Below are positions 1 to 9,431 of a DNA stretch of 64,000 nt, piece by piece. A program made the translations under genes and the position numbers. Under the pieces are notes generated by a model, which was not told the DNA's origin, ran no database searches, and worked only from the letters and a program-made list of their open reading frames with translations. The stretch's first letter is position 1. Every line of letters begins with the position of its first letter. The DNA is from Butyricimonas sp. Marseille-P3923 (GTDB lineage Bacteria > Bacteroidota > Bacteroidia > Bacteroidales > Marinifilaceae), in contig NZ_FXXL01000007.1 in assembly GCF_900184685.1 (NCBI RefSeq), forward strand, positions 124,001 to 188,000. Direction: 5' to 3'.

Positions 1-2220
1 CACGATGGCATTCAACGGGGTACGTATTTCATGACTCATGTTAGCGAGAAATGCGGACTTCAATCGGTCGGATTCTTCCGCCCGTAACTTGGCTTTCAGA
101 AGGTTCTGTTCCGTTTCTTTCGATTCGGTAATATCTATATTCAACCCGATCACTTCGATTATCTCGTTTTGCGGGTTGTATTCCTTGACTTTAAAACGGA
201 TGCGTAACCAGCGCCATTCTTGCCCGACCCGCACTCTCACCTCGTCAGCAAATTCCCTGCTTTTCCCTTCCAGTACTTGTTGATGAAACCCCTGCAATTT
301 CACGATATCCTCGGGGCACACGAACTCGTGGACATCCTCGATATCCTGAACATGACGGGGTTGCTGATTGAGGTTGTAAAACCAAACATCCGACCCGAAG
401 AATGTCTTTTGTAACGGGTTCCACCTGCATATACCCACTTTGGAAAATTCAGCGATATTGTTGAATAAGGTTTCAAATTCTTCGATCTTCCGGTAGTTCT
501 CGAACGCTTCCGTGTTGTCAATCACGATAAGCAAGTAATTCTCGACGTTGTGGTTCGTGTCATAAAGGCAGGTACCTTTCACGCTCAAGTGCTTGCTTCC
601 CGTGTATTTCGTGCTGTAATATACCTTGTCGATCTTCGAGAATTTGTATATAAGCGGAAACATGATCTCTTTCCCTTGTCGTAGTTCTTCCAGTTTATCT
701 GCCGGAAGATTGGGGTTTTTGAACAAGTTCACCCCGAGCACGTCTTCTTTCCGGTTGAAACCGAACATCTCGGACTCAATGTCGTTCAAGTCGAGCAGAT
801 CGCCGTTCTTGTCATATATTTCGATACCCACGGGGATGTTTTTATATATATTGCGCAGGGCTTCCTCGCTGTGCCGGAGTGCTTTGATCGCTTTTTGTTG
901 CTCCGTGATATCCGTGAATAAGGCCACAACCTCGTTTTCTCCCGGCGAATAAAGAGTCAGGCGGTATTGTAAACCTGTTTTTTCCATGAATCGGGTGCTT
1001 TCCGTTGCTTGCTTTTGCAAAACGATATTATGCAGACGGAGCAAGCTCTCTGGATCTTCTATTCCGAAATCTTTGGCATTTTTACCGTCGAAATAATTCG
1101 GGGGTGTTCCCGATATTCTGTTGAAAGCGGGATTGGAGTCAAGGTATTTAAAATCGCACGGTTGTCCGTTCTCGTCATAAATCAGTTGCAAATGGAGATA
1201 ACCGATAGGTATGTGATCGTACAGTTTTTGTAAATATTGTTGTTGTTCCCGTGCTTCTCTCTCCGAGGTACGTAATTCTATACAAATATTAATGATATTC
1301 GATATGGCGAAAAACCATTCTTTATCGATGTGAGTCCACAGGCGGGGACGATTGACGATGTCGATGCCCATGTATCCCCATATCCCGTCGCTGGAGGCGA
1401 GGGGAATGACCAACAGGGAGGCAATATTCTGACGTGCCAGTACTTGTCTGTCCGTTTCCGCCTCGGGGGGCAACTCGTCGAGATGATTGATGATAATCGG
1501 GATATTATTGAGTATCTGTTTGCTCCACCACCCGATATGATTGGAATCCATGTCTTGCAATGTATCTATTTCCGGTTGAACGCCGGGTTTTGTCGCCTCG
1601 TATATACAACTTTGCGTGTCCTTTTTTTTATCGTACTTGAAAATATAGGTTCTATCCCCATCAAATTGTTTAAGAACCTCTTTCAACGTGTCGGTAATCA
1701 CTTGGTCGGAATCCGGGTTTTTAAGAAATTTGGATAAGGATTGTGACAGGGAATACTGGCGTAACATCAGTTCTTTCAACTGGTTCTCCTCTCTTGCTTT
1801 TGATATGAGAATATTCTCTTCTTCCTCCAGAATCTTGGAATAACCGATAGCCGTGATCGTTCCGTCCTCTTCAATGACTCTATTCCCGATTTTGGAATGT
1901 ATCCACATTTCCCCGAATCTTGTCATAATAGGGAATATTTCATCGTAGAAATTCTGGTTTCTCAAGTGCGGGAGGTTTGCGCTCACCCGTTGACGGTATT
2001 TCTCGTTAATCAAGTTCAGAACTTGATTTGTTGTTAGCGTATTCCCTTTAAGCCCCAGTATATCCACCACGTAATCCGAGCATTGGATTTCATGCGTTTC
2101 GAAATTCACTTTCCACCACCCGAGCTTGGCTGTTTTTTGCAGTTCTTGGAGTATAAGTTCCTTCTCTCGCAAACTCTCTAATTCACTATTCGAGATAGTG
2201 GTATTATCTGTTTTTGACAT
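1..2220 (-). CDS. Multi-PAS/GAF sensor histidine kinase, N-terminal part (cut by left window edge)
   Basis: The minus strand is open from an ATG at 2220 to the window edge (740 codons), so the C-terminal end is missing. Reading it directly gives a PAS-like segment near residues 25-125, a GAF-like segment near 150-300, and three further PAS-like segments starting near 330, 455 and 585. It ends in a HisKA phosphoacceptor box ([17 protein letters not shown]) with His730. No signal peptide or membrane helix is visible, so a soluble cytoplasmic sensor is likely. By family knowledge, PAS and GAF domains bind small ligands or cofactors and control autophosphorylation of the H-box histidine. An ATPase domain, and possibly receiver domains, should follow outside the window. 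The ligand cannot be inferred. The kinase call is firm; the exact domain borders are approximate. Confidence 0.93.
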   Translation of the reverse strand, partial: MSKTDNTTISNSELESLREKELILQELQKTAKLGWWKVNFETHEIQCSDYVVDILGLKGNTLTTNQVLNLINEKYRQRVSANLPHLRNQNFYDEIFPIMTRFGEMWIHSKIGNRVIEEDGTITAIGYSKILEEEENILISKAREENQLKELMLRQYSLSQSLSKFLKNPDSDQVITDTLKEVLKQFDGDRTYIFKYDKKKDTQSCIYEATKPGVQPEIDTLQDMDSNHIGWWSKQILNNIPIIINHLDELPPEAETDRQVLARQNIASLLVIPLASSDGIWGYMGIDIVNRPRLWTHIDKEWFFAISNIINICIELRTSEREAREQQQYLQKLYDHIPIGYLHLQLIYDENGQPCDFKYLDSNPAFNRISGTPPNYFDGKNAKDFGIEDPESLLRLHNIVLQKQATESTRFMEKTGLQYRLTLYSPGENEVVALFTDITEQQKAIKALRHSEEALRNIYKNIPVGIEIYDKNGDLLDLNDIESEMFGFNRKEDVLGVNLFKNPNLPADKLEELRQGKEIMFPLIYKFSKIDKVYYSTKYTGSKHLSVKGTCLYDTNHNVENYLLIVIDNTEAFENYRKIEEFETLFNNIAEFSKVGICRWNPLQKTFFGSDVWFYNLNQQPRHVQDIEDVHEFVCPEDIVKLQGFHQQVLEGKSREFADEVRVRVGQEWRWLRIRFKVKEYNPQNEIIEVIGLNIDITESKETEQNLLKAKLRAEESDRLKSAFLANMSHEIRTPLNAIV

Positions 2221-2273
2221 AATCACGTCTTTTGGAAATGGGATCTATTCTATTTTGCCAATCTATTTCCCGA

Positions 2274-2281
2274 CAAAAGTA
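2274..2281 (-). promoter_or_regulatory. Bacteroidota-type -7 box for the sensor kinase
   Basis: On the minus strand the sequence TACTTTTG matches the TAnnTTTG -7 consensus, about 53 bp upstream of the kinase ATG. No clear TTTG -33 box sits at the usual 19-21 bp spacing, so the assignment rests on the -7 box alone. Confidence 0.45.
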
Positions 2282-2514
2282 AATAATTAATCTCAAAATA
2301 CCACTATTTAGTTGTGAAAAGGATTTTGTTAATCTTCTGCGTTTTGCCCTGTCCCGCGGACGAATCAAATATGATGATATTTACAGAGAAAACAAAAAAA
2401 CTTTCGCCAGTCTGTGAAGGGAAAAGATTTTTCCCTACTTTTATCGCACTTTCTGCGTGTATGGCGTGGATGAGTGCGTGAAGTTGTTATTAATTATTTA
2501 ATACCTTATAAGTC

Positions 2515-3873
2515 ATGAAACAAACCTTGACATTTAATCTTTCCACGATAACATCAACGGAAAGTAAAATCAACGTCGATGCCTTCGACGAAAGCTTGGA
2601 AGCCTTCGAGAACGGAGATTACCTGAAAGCTTTCCATACCTTGCTCGATTACGTGAACCCGGACTTGCGGGAGAAATACGGTAATTCGGCAGGAACAGAG
2701 TTTAACGTTCCGCACGGTTCGATCGTGGTATCGATAAAGATCGAGGACGGGCAAGTACACGTTACAGCGCCGTTCCTTGCATTGCCGGACAAAAGCAGGG
2801 TACCTCTATTGCGTCAGGTAGCAGGCTTGAATTTTAATGACATGGATCTGGCACAGATCGAGTTGCGGGATGAAAAACTGTTCTTCAAATACAGTTGCCC
2901 GCTCGCGTTGGCACAGCCTTACAAGATGTATTACGTGTTGGAAGAGATATGCCGCACGGGAGATAAATACGACGACGAGTTCGAAACGAAGTTCGGGGCA
3001 GTACGTATTTATGAACCCAAGGTAACGCCTTTCGACGCGGAAACGCTTGATAACGTGTACGAGGTCATTCAGTTGAGTTGTCGGGAATGTATGGACGCGG
3101 TGAAAGGCTTCGAGGCCGACCGTAAATACGGTTTCGCGTGGAACGTGCTCGACACTACCCTGTTGAAAATCCTTTACTACGCTCACCCGCAAGGACAGTT
3201 ACTCAATGACTTGAATAAAGCGGTTAGGGAAATGGACCGGGAGGACATCCCGCTGCCGGAAGTGGTGAATTACGGTAAGTCCGTGGTTGCCCGTGTCCAA
3301 GCAATGACGAAAGAAGAATTGGCGGAAGACTTGTATTTCGTGGAAACTTTTATCTCCCCGAAACGTCGTTCCAATCTAAAGAATATACAGGAGAATTTCG
3401 AGGGAACATACGACCGCGCCACCCAAGCGTTCGAGGCGAGGGATTACCAGACGTGTTGTTTGATGATCGTGTACAAGTTCTACGAGATGTATTTCTACAA
3501 TGACGTGCAGGACGACGTGAATACTGTTGTAACGAGAGCGTTGACAAAGACTTCGGCCATGCCGTGGGATGAGGCGGCGCAGATTCTTCACGAGGCAATG
3601 GATAACATCATGGAAGGAGAACTCGACACGGATGATGATGACGAGGACGTGGACTTCGGAACGATGGTGAACAACGCTTTCGCTAACGTGGATATGAATC
3701 AGGTAGCCCAGAATATGCAACAGGCAATGCAACAAGCCATGCAGGGCGGTATGCAGGAATATCTCGCCAACGTGCAGACTTTGCAGATGCAGATGATGCA
3801 AGGGCAGATCAGCATGGAGGAATACACGCGTAGAGTACAGGAACTGGCTGCCGGGTTGGGAAACAATCAATAA
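2515..3873 (+). CDS. Cytosolic protein of unknown function with YbjN/secretion-chaperone-like N-terminus
   Basis: This 452-residue protein has no signal peptide or membrane helix. Residues about 60-165 have the alternating strand/helix pattern of the YbjN / type III secretion chaperone-like fold, which is inference from pattern only. The middle is helical. Residues about 370-385 are an acidic run rich in D and E, followed by a Met/Gln-rich helix and a short SHOCT-like end (QGQISMEEYTRRVQEL). The next gene, a trypsin-like protease, starts 21 bp downstream on the same strand, so the two are probably cotranscribed, and that protease has a C-terminal domain of similar character. This protein could be its partner, substrate or chaperone. 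No enzymatic motif is visible. Confidence 0.85.
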   Translation: MKQTLTFNLSTITSTESKINVDAFDESLEAFENGDYLKAFHTLLDYVNPDLREKYGNSAGTEFNVPHGSIVVSIKIEDGQVHVTAPFLALPDKSRVPLLRQVAGLNFNDMDLAQIELRDEKLFFKYSCPLALAQPYKMYYVLEEICRTGDKYDDEFETKFGAVRIYEPKVTPFDAETLDNVYEVIQLSCRECMDAVKGFEADRKYGFAWNVLDTTLLKILYYAHPQGQLLNDLNKAVREMDREDIPLPEVVNYGKSVVARVQAMTKEELAEDLYFVETFISPKRRSNLKNIQENFEGTYDRATQAFEARDYQTCCLMIVYKFYEMYFYNDVQDDVNTVVTRALTKTSAMPWDEAAQILHEAMDNIMEGELDTDDDDEDVDFGTMVNNAFANVDMNQVAQNMQQAMQQAMQGGMQEYLANVQTLQMQMMQGQISMEEYTRRVQELAAGLGNNQ

Positions 3874-3894
3874 CAAGGATGAAATTTTGACATT

Positions 3895-4977
3895 ATGGAA
3901 CAGAATATATTTAAAGCCGTCTATAAAGTAAACCATGCCGGCGGATCAGGCAGTTGTTTCTACCTGAAAAACTATGATTTATTTGTAACAAATTATCATG
4001 TCGTGGAAGGGTTCCGTGAAGTGGCTCTGCAAGACAACGACAAAAACAGATTTTACGCCCGTGTGGTATTGGTCAATCCCGCGCGCGATATCGCTTTGCT
4101 GAAAGCGGACGGTGATTTCTCCGCGCTTCCCGAGATCGCGTTATCCGCCCTCGACGAAGTTTCTATCGGGCAGAGAATCAACGTGGCTGGATATCCTTTC
4201 GGTATGCCTTTCACGGTTACCGAGGGTACTGTATCTTCGCCCCGTCAGTTGATGAACGACAGTTACTATATCCAGACCGACGCGGCGGTGAATCCCGGTA
4301 ACAGCGGGGGACCGATGTTCAACGACAGCAACGAGCTGGTGGCTATCACGGTAAGTAAACTCAATAATGCCGATAACATGGGATTCGGTATCCCGGTTGC
4401 CTCTTTGCGCGAGTTGCTCGAGCAGATTGCCGACCTCGATACCTCGATATTTAACGTGCAGTGTAACAGTTGCGACGAGTTCATATCCGAGGAGGAAGAA
4501 TATTGCCCCTCTTGCGGTGACAAATTGCCGGAAAACGTGTTCAAGGAAAGAACGTTGACCGACCTTGCCGTGTTCTGCGAGGAAGCCATCGAGGCGATGG
4601 GCATCAATCCCGTGCTTGCCCGCGTGGGATACGAGAGTTGGGTATTCCATAAAGGAAGTTCCGAGATCCGTATGTTTGTTTACAATCGCCAATACCTGTT
4701 CTGCACTTCACCGCTCAACGTGTTGCCGAAAAAGAATCTCGAACCCGTGCTTTCGTACTTGCTCAACGCGGACGTGCGTCCCTATCAATTCGGTTTGGAC
4801 GGCAATCAGATTTACATTTCCTATCGGGTACATATCTCGGATGTGTTCTCCGAATACGGCGAGGAAGTTCAGAAGAACTTGACAAATATGGCCTTCAAAG
4901 CCGACGAATTGGATAATTACCTCGCCGACACCTTCGGTTGCGAATTTTCCGAATACGCGAAGAAGGACGCTATTTAG
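3895..4977 (+). CDS. Cytoplasmic trypsin-like (S1C/HtrA-type) serine protease with zinc ribbon
   Basis: This 360-residue protein begins directly with a trypsin-like domain (residues about 5-180). The triad is visible: His35 in TNYHVV, Asp65 in ARDIALL and Ser137 in NPGNSGGP. A zinc ribbon follows with Cys190/Cys193 and Cys204/Cys207. The C-terminal region (about 215-350) has no protease motif and resembles a YbjN/secretion-chaperone-like fold. Unlike DegP/HtrA it lacks a signal peptide, a membrane anchor and a PDZ domain, so it should act in the cytoplasm. It follows the 452-residue unknown gene by 21 bp. Substrates are unknown. The protease fold is certain; the C-terminal assignment is a guess. 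Confidence 0.9.
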   Translation: MEQNIFKAVYKVNHAGGSGSCFYLKNYDLFVTNYHVVEGFREVALQDNDKNRFYARVVLVNPARDIALLKADGDFSALPEIALSALDEVSIGQRINVAGYPFGMPFTVTEGTVSSPRQLMNDSYYIQTDAAVNPGNSGGPMFNDSNELVAITVSKLNNADNMGFGIPVASLRELLEQIADLDTSIFNVQCNSCDEFISEEEEYCPSCGDKLPENVFKERTLTDLAVFCEEAIEAMGINPVLARVGYESWVFHKGSSEIRMFVYNRQYLFCTSPLNVLPKKNLEPVLSYLLNADVRPYQFGLDGNQIYISYRVHISDVFSEYGEEVQKNLTNMAFKADELDNYLADTFGCEFSEYAKKDAI

Positions 4978-4989
4978 GGGGGCGCTTTC

Positions 4990-5120
4990 GGCAAGTTACA
5001 AGTTGCTTCTCTGGCGTTTAAGACTGTATTCCAGCTCCTCCTCTGTTTATAGAGGAGGTGGCTGCGAAGCAGACGGAGGAGTTTATTAATTTTAGATTTA
5101 GAGATTTTAGATTGAATGAT
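4990..5120 (+). repeat. R1 structured repeat, copy a, in a 518-bp gene-free spacer
   Basis: It carries the R1 layout: an R4 word (GCAAGTTACAAGTTGC), then GACTGTATTCCAGCT, then a hairpin with stem CCTCCTC/GAGGAGG and loop TGTTTATA, then GCGAAGC, GACGGAGGAGTTT and an R3 tail. Other copies lie at 33831-33960, 33961-34066 (inverted) and 51474-51585. I see no gene in the rest of the spacer 4978-5495; a 68-codon open frame across the repeat has no support. Confidence 0.85.
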
Positions 5121-5495
5121 TCCAGCCGCACAAGCAACGTTTTATTAAATCACCTGATCAAAAAACTTCCTCCCCAACTTTGCCGTGTTATTTTGAAAAG
5201 AAATGAGGCGGTGGCACAGGTACCAATTTTGTGTTGGGATGAATATCAATTGGAGGTGTTGTGAGTGCCGCCCGCCTCTGGTGGTTGCAAACTTTATTGC
5301 TCTCTAAGTTTAATGATAAACACTATTCTCTTGTTTCTATTTTTAGTTGTGTGATAAAAGTATAACCGAATACCCGATCTTCAAAATATAATCAACGAAC
5401 AGGCTGATTTTATCGACGAATGGACGAATTTTGTCTTTACTATCCGGTAAATATAGCGTATATTTACCGGGTAATTAAACTCGAAAACATGTAAT

Positions 5496-6074
5496 ATGAT
5501 TATGCAAGATATAGTAAACGAACGCTGTGGTTGGTGCGGAACCGATGAGTTGTACGTGAAATACCATGACGAGGAATGGGGAAGGTTGGTAACCGATGAT
5601 AAGAAGCTATTCGAGTTTCTTGTACTGGAGAGTGCCCAAGCCGGATTGAGTTGGATAACCATTCTTCGGAAGCGGGAAGGATACCGTGAGGCTTTTTGTG
5701 ATTTCGATGCCGGGCGGGTGGCACGAATGACTGATGAAGATGTCGAGCGGTTGATGCAGTTTGACGGCATCGTGAAAAACCGCCTGAAAATCAAATCGAC
5801 AATCACCAACGCGAGATTGTTCCTTGCGTTGCAAAAGGAGTTCGGGAGTTTCTACGACTATACGCTCTCTTTCTTTCCCGACAGAAAACCGATTATCAAC
5901 ACCGTTCGGTCATTGAGTGATATCCCGGCGTCTTCTCCCGTGTCCGATGCGATGAGCAAGGATATGAAAAAGCGCGGCTTCAAATTCTTCGGAACGACGA
6001 TTTGTTACGCCCACTTGCAGGCTTCGGGGTTTATCAACGACCACCTGACGGATTGCATTTGCCGGAAAAGATAA
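5496..6074 (+). CDS. tag: DNA-3-methyladenine glycosylase I
   Basis: This 192-residue protein is full length for the Tag family, which removes 3-methyladenine from alkylated DNA in base excision repair. The zinc-snap ligands are visible: Cys11 in ERCGWC, His24 in YHDEEWG, and His183 with Cys187 in INDHLTDC. The family's base-pocket Glu and Trp appear as Glu45 and Trp53 in LESAQAGLSW. The start could also be the ATG at 5502, which would remove two residues. It stands alone between an intergenic repeat and a convergent tRNA gene. Confidence 0.96.
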   Translation: MIMQDIVNERCGWCGTDELYVKYHDEEWGRLVTDDKKLFEFLVLESAQAGLSWITILRKREGYREAFCDFDAGRVARMTDEDVERLMQFDGIVKNRLKIKSTITNARLFLALQKEFGSFYDYTLSFFPDRKPIINTVRSLSDIPASSPVSDAMSKDMKKRGFKFFGTTICYAHLQASGFINDHLTDCICRKR

Positions 6075-6111
6075 TGTATGAATTAGAAAGGGTTCAAATC
6101 CCTTTAAATGC

Positions 6112-6147
6112 AAAAAGAGAGTCAGTTCTCGTGTACTAACTCTCTTT
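6112..6147 (-). terminator. Rho-independent terminator of tRNA-Ser
   Basis: Perfect 9-bp inverted repeat AAAGAGAGT/ACTCTCTTT, with the stem followed on the minus strand by a T run. It lies 17 bp past the 3' end of the tRNA. Confidence 0.8.
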
Positions 6148-6163
6148 CAGTGACTTGCTTTCG

Positions 6164-6248
6164 CGGAGAGGGAGGGATTCGAACCCCCGGTACCTCGCGG
6201 TACAACGGTTTTCAAGACCGCCGCAATCGACCACTCTGCCACCTCTCC
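6164..6248 (-). tRNA. tRNA-Ser (anticodon TGA)
   Basis: The 85-nt minus-strand sequence folds as a class II tRNA: acceptor GGAGAGG/CCTCTCC with discriminator G, D-arm TGGCAGAGTGGT, anticodon loop CTTGAAA giving TGA (reads UCA), a long variable arm and T-arm GGGTTCGAATCCC. CCA is not encoded. Confidence 0.97.
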
Positions 6249-6259
6249 AAATGCGGATG

Positions 6260-6289
6260 CAAATATAAAGACTTTATCGGGCTTTCAAA
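6260..6289 (-). promoter_or_regulatory. Promoter of tRNA-Ser
   Basis: Minus strand: TTTG, 18 bp, then TATATTTG, matching the Bacteroidota -33/-7 pattern. The -7 box lies 11 bp upstream of the tRNA, and the -33 box abuts the nhaA stop codon at 6291. Confidence 0.7.
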
Positions 6290-6290
6290 A

Positions 6291-7628
6291 TTATTTTCGT
6301 GTTTTTTTATTCAGCGCGTATTTCAAGTAAAAGTAACCGCATACTCCCGCGAATAAAGAGGCACCGATGATCCCGATTTTGGCTTGATTGAGCAACATGG
6401 CTCCTTCCTCGCCCATGCCGGAATACGAGAGGTTGGCGATAAACAGTGAAACCGTGAAGCCGATACCCCCGAGCAGGGAGATGCCGAAGAGCGTGCGTGT
6501 GTTCATTTTGTCGGGCATCGTGAGCCATCCCGCCTTGATGCTGAGGTAGGTGAACGAGAAGATGCCGACCAGTTTGCCGACGACGAGCGATATGAAGATC
6601 GTTATCGACACGCCTTGCAGCGAGGCGAGCGTGAAGCCCTCGAACGAGATGCTGGCATTGGCGAAAGCGAAAAGCGGCATCACGATGTAGTTGACGAGGA
6701 AGCGCAAGTCGTCATCCATGGCTTGTAGCGGGCTGACCACTTTGTCGGACGCCGACTCGATGCTTTTCAGTATGGATAATTCCGAGTTGCTGAGAATGAT
6801 TTCGTTCGAGTCTTCGGGGAGGCGTTTGAGGCTTTCCCGGATGTTGTTGACGTATTTGTATATATGCAATTTCGGGCGGGCGGGCACGGTGAACGCCACG
6901 ATAACCCCCGCGATGGTGGGGTGTATCCCCGCGTTAATGAACAGGCACCAGACGACGATACCGAAAAAGATAAAAAACAACTTGTTGTGTATGCCTTGCC
7001 GTCCCCCGATGTAAAGGAGTGCCACCACCGCGGCGGCGGCGATAATGTAGTTCATCACGAGATGGGAGCTGTAGAACAGGGCAATGATGATGATGCCCCC
7101 GATATCGTCCACCACGGCGAAAGCGGTTAGGAATATCTTGAGGCTGAGGGGGACTTTCTTACCCAACAGGGAAAGCACCCCGAGCGAGAACGCGATGTCG
7201 GTCGCCATAGGTATGGCGGCTCCCCGCATGGCAAGACCGGGTTGCCCGATGAGGCAGAACAGGAGGACGGGCATAATCATACCCCCGCAGGCCGCTACCA
7301 CCGGGAGCAGGGCTTTGCGCGGGGTGGAAAGTTCGCCGACGAGCAGTTCCCGTTTGATTTCCAGTCCCACGGAGAAAAAGAAAATAGCCATGAGAGCATC
7401 GTTGATGAAGTCGAGTAACGTCATCGGGTTGCCGTCATGGCGGTCAAAGAGGTTGAAATTCCCGATAGTGAGGGAAATGTTTTTCGACAAGAGAGAGGTG
7501 TAGTGCTCTTGCAGGGGGGAGTTGGCGATAAGCATTGCCGCCACTGCCACGAATAGAAGAATAATACCCCCGTTAATCTTGGTTTGTATCAGTCTTCTAA
7601 TGGAAAACTTGAAAGTTTCTTTGACCAT
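6291..7628 (-). CDS. nhaA: Na+/H+ antiporter NhaA
   Basis: This 445-residue inner-membrane protein is normal to slightly long for the family and has about 12 hydrophobic segments. The signature motifs are present: [18 protein letters not shown] near residues 83-100, [11 protein letters not shown] with Asp144, and [10 protein letters not shown] with the paired Asp174/Asp175. These correspond to the Asp residues that carry Na+ and H+ in E. coli NhaA. It exports Na+ in exchange for protons and supports pH and salt homeostasis. It is a single gene; the downstream tRNA promoter begins next to its stop. Confidence 0.97.
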   Translation of the reverse strand: MVKETFKFSIRRLIQTKINGGIILLFVAVAAMLIANSPLQEHYTSLLSKNISLTIGNFNLFDRHDGNPMTLLDFINDALMAIFFFSVGLEIKRELLVGELSTPRKALLPVVAACGGMIMPVLLFCLIGQPGLAMRGAAIPMATDIAFSLGVLSLLGKKVPLSLKIFLTAFAVVDDIGGIIIIALFYSSHLVMNYIIAAAAVVALLYIGGRQGIHNKLFFIFFGIVVWCLFINAGIHPTIAGVIVAFTVPARPKLHIYKYVNNIRESLKRLPEDSNEIILSNSELSILKSIESASDKVVSPLQAMDDDLRFLVNYIVMPLFAFANASISFEGFTLASLQGVSITIFISLVVGKLVGIFSFTYLSIKAGWLTMPDKMNTRTLFGISLLGGIGFTVSLFIANLSYSGMGEEGAMLLNQAKIGIIGASLFAGVCGYFYLKYALNKKTRK

Positions 7629-7695
7629 TTTACATGCGGTTTATGAAATTTAACTCGTCGCGAATTTAATAAATAAAATTTAGAATTTAGAATTA

Positions 7696-8346
7696 TTACG
7701 CTTTCACGTACCTGCTGTCCGAGAATGTCGTCCAGTCCGGCGAGCGGAAAAAGAGGTAGAGGTGGAGCGTCTCCGTCGGCGGGTAGCCGAGGTCGGGCAG
7801 TTGGATTTGGGCGAAACGTTCGCCGCGGGTGACATCCGTCACGACGAGCAACGGCATGTCGGGGTGCGATTCGTAGAAATACCCCATCATCAGCAGGTCG
7901 TCCGGGTTTGACAAGCCGTATTCCCTGTCGGGATGTTCCCACATGGGAAAGAGCAACAGGTCTTCGCGGTTTACCCATGTTTCCCGCGGGGGCACGAGTT
8001 TGCCCTTGCAGAAAAAGAAATCGGGGAAGTAGTCCACGCCTAGCAATTTCGCGTCAAGCACGGGGTAGTTAATCATCTTGAAGATATCGAGGCGGTTTTT
8101 GCGGAATAGCTTCGCGTAAGCGTCCCACGCTATGCACAGTATACCGTTGGTTCTGAAAAAGTTAATCGCGCAATCTGTCGCGACTTCGAGGGCTTCCCTC
8201 GATTCGATTTGTTTTTCCGTCGGCGGTTTTTTCGTTTTTTCCCGGGTACTTGGCATGGCGCATAGTTTCCCGTTGCGGTAGTAGAACGTGATTCCGTTTA
8301 CCCGATACTTGCGCGGTCGTTCGTTTGATTCGTCTTCTATTTTCAT
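7696..8346 (-). CDS. DUF6266-like protein (paralog C)
   Basis: This 216-residue protein has no signal peptide. A basic N-terminal strand pattern (YRVNGITFYYRNGKLCAM) resembles the DUF6266 start seen in the gene at 26413. Its C-terminal motif, HLYLFFRS then FSDSRYV, recurs in the genes at 27115-27762 and 31537-32217. Function is unknown. It sits alone between nhaA and a repeat-filled spacer. It may share a transcript with nhaA, which is on the same strand 68 bp downstream, but the gap contains AT-rich repeat-like sequence. The family link is my own motif comparison. Confidence 0.8.
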   Translation of the reverse strand: MKIEDESNERPRKYRVNGITFYYRNGKLCAMPSTREKTKKPPTEKQIESREALEVATDCAINFFRTNGILCIAWDAYAKLFRKNRLDIFKMINYPVLDAKLLGVDYFPDFFFCKGKLVPPRETWVNREDLLLFPMWEHPDREYGLSNPDDLLMMGYFYESHPDMPLLVVTDVTRGERFAQIQLPDLGYPPTETLHLYLFFRSPDWTTFSDSRYVKA

Positions 8347-8445
8347 GGTAGCCGATTTTAAGGTGTAACATATCCTCCCACGTTCCTCGACGACTTAAAA
8401 TTAGTAAAAAATATTTACTTTATCAAGTATTTATCTGAATTTGTA

Positions 8446-8600
8446 GATAAGTTGCAGATAAGTTACAGGTAAGTTGCAGATAAGTAAGCGTGGAGGGAGG
8501 GAGGGGATTTATGATTTATGATTTCTTGATTTATGATTGAAGGATTACCAATCTAAAATCCTTCAATCTAAAATCATAAATCATAAATCTAAAATCAAGA
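8446..8600. repeat. R4-like direct repeats followed by an R3 inverted array
   Basis: 8446-8488 repeats the word AGATAAGTTGCAGATAAG with variants. 8508-8600 has ATTTATGATTTATGATT words followed by their complements (AATCTAAAATCATAAATC), which can form a long hairpin. The array runs into the stop codon of the EFR1 gene at 8595. Confidence 0.8.
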
Positions 8601-9431
8601 AGTCCCCGAATAGAAAAGGCCAACCGCGGCTCTTCTCGGGTACGTTTCTTCCAGTTCGTGCTGGTGATAGAGGTATCCGGCGTCATCGTAGTATTTGGCA
8701 TCCCGGGGGCATTTCTTGATGCAGGCACCGCATTTGATACAGATACCCGTGATTTCTTTCACGTTGTCGGGGTTAATCGAGCCCATGGGGCAGACTTTGG
8801 CGCATAGTCCGCAGTCATTGCAGCGGTCGTTGGTAAGGGGTTTCACCTTGCGTATGTCTATGGGGTTGCCGTGACGGTCACGGGGCGTGTAATACCCGCG
8901 ATAGGGGTAAGGGGTACCGGGTACTTCCACGAGGGGCGGTTCCGCGGGGAGCGTGTTGCACGCGGCGGCAACGTCAAGCGCGAAGGCGGCGGCGGTGTCG
9001 AGGTCGCGCGTGTCGGGACGGTCTTTCGCGAGAACGCGGGAGAACGAGTGTTCCCCGACGAAAGTGGCGGCAGCGACGGGGTGGAGTCCGCCGCGGGCGA
9101 GGATGTCCCGAAGTTCGACGAGGGCATCGTCGTAATTCCGGTTTCCGAACACGGTGACGGGTACCGCCAAAGCCCCGTTGCCCGCGATGGTGGCGAGGTA
9201 GGGGAGTAGTACGTTGGGTACTCGTCCGGCATAGACGGGGGTACCGAAAACGACGAGTTCGTCGTCGGCGAAGACCAACGGGGCGGTTCTCGCCTCGGGC
9301 AAGGTGAAATCATACTCGCCGCGAGTGGCGTTCAACGCCCGCGCGATGTGCTTTGCCACGGTGGCGACCACTTTCCGCGTGGTTCCCGTCGGGCTGAAGT
9401 AGACCGCCCGCACTCGTTTTATCGTTCTCAT
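8595..9431 (-). CDS. EFR1-type flavodoxin/ferredoxin fusion protein
   Basis: The protein has 278 residues. The N-terminal half is flavodoxin-like, with an FMN-phosphate loop YFSPTGTTRK near residues 9-18 and the segment VVFGTPVYAGRVP. The C-terminal half carries two ferredoxin-type [4Fe-4S] motifs, CNDCGLCAKVCP and CIKCGACIKKCP. The family acts as an electron carrier, but its partner is unknown. The open frame extends upstream, but the start at 9431 is chosen because its ATG overlaps the TGA of the upstream epimerase (ATGA), which indicates translational coupling. Its stop lies inside the R3 repeat. Confidence 0.9.
   Translation of the reverse strand: MRTIKRVRAVYFSPTGTTRKVVATVAKHIARALNATRGEYDFTLPEARTAPLVFADDELVVFGTPVYAGRVPNVLLPYLATIAGNGALAVPVTVFGNRNYDDALVELRDILARGGLHPVAAATFVGEHSFSRVLAKDRPDTRDLDTAAAFALDVAAACNTLPAEPPLVEVPGTPYPYRGYYTPRDRHGNPIDIRKVKPLTNDRCNDCGLCAKVCPMGSINPDNVKEITGICIKCGACIKKCPRDAKYYDDAGYLYHQHELEETYPRRAAVGLFYSGTS

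Noticed and set aside
5058-5264. A 68-codon plus-strand frame in the spacer before tag
   Set aside because: It begins inside the R1 repeat and is largely repeat-encoded; nothing supports translation.
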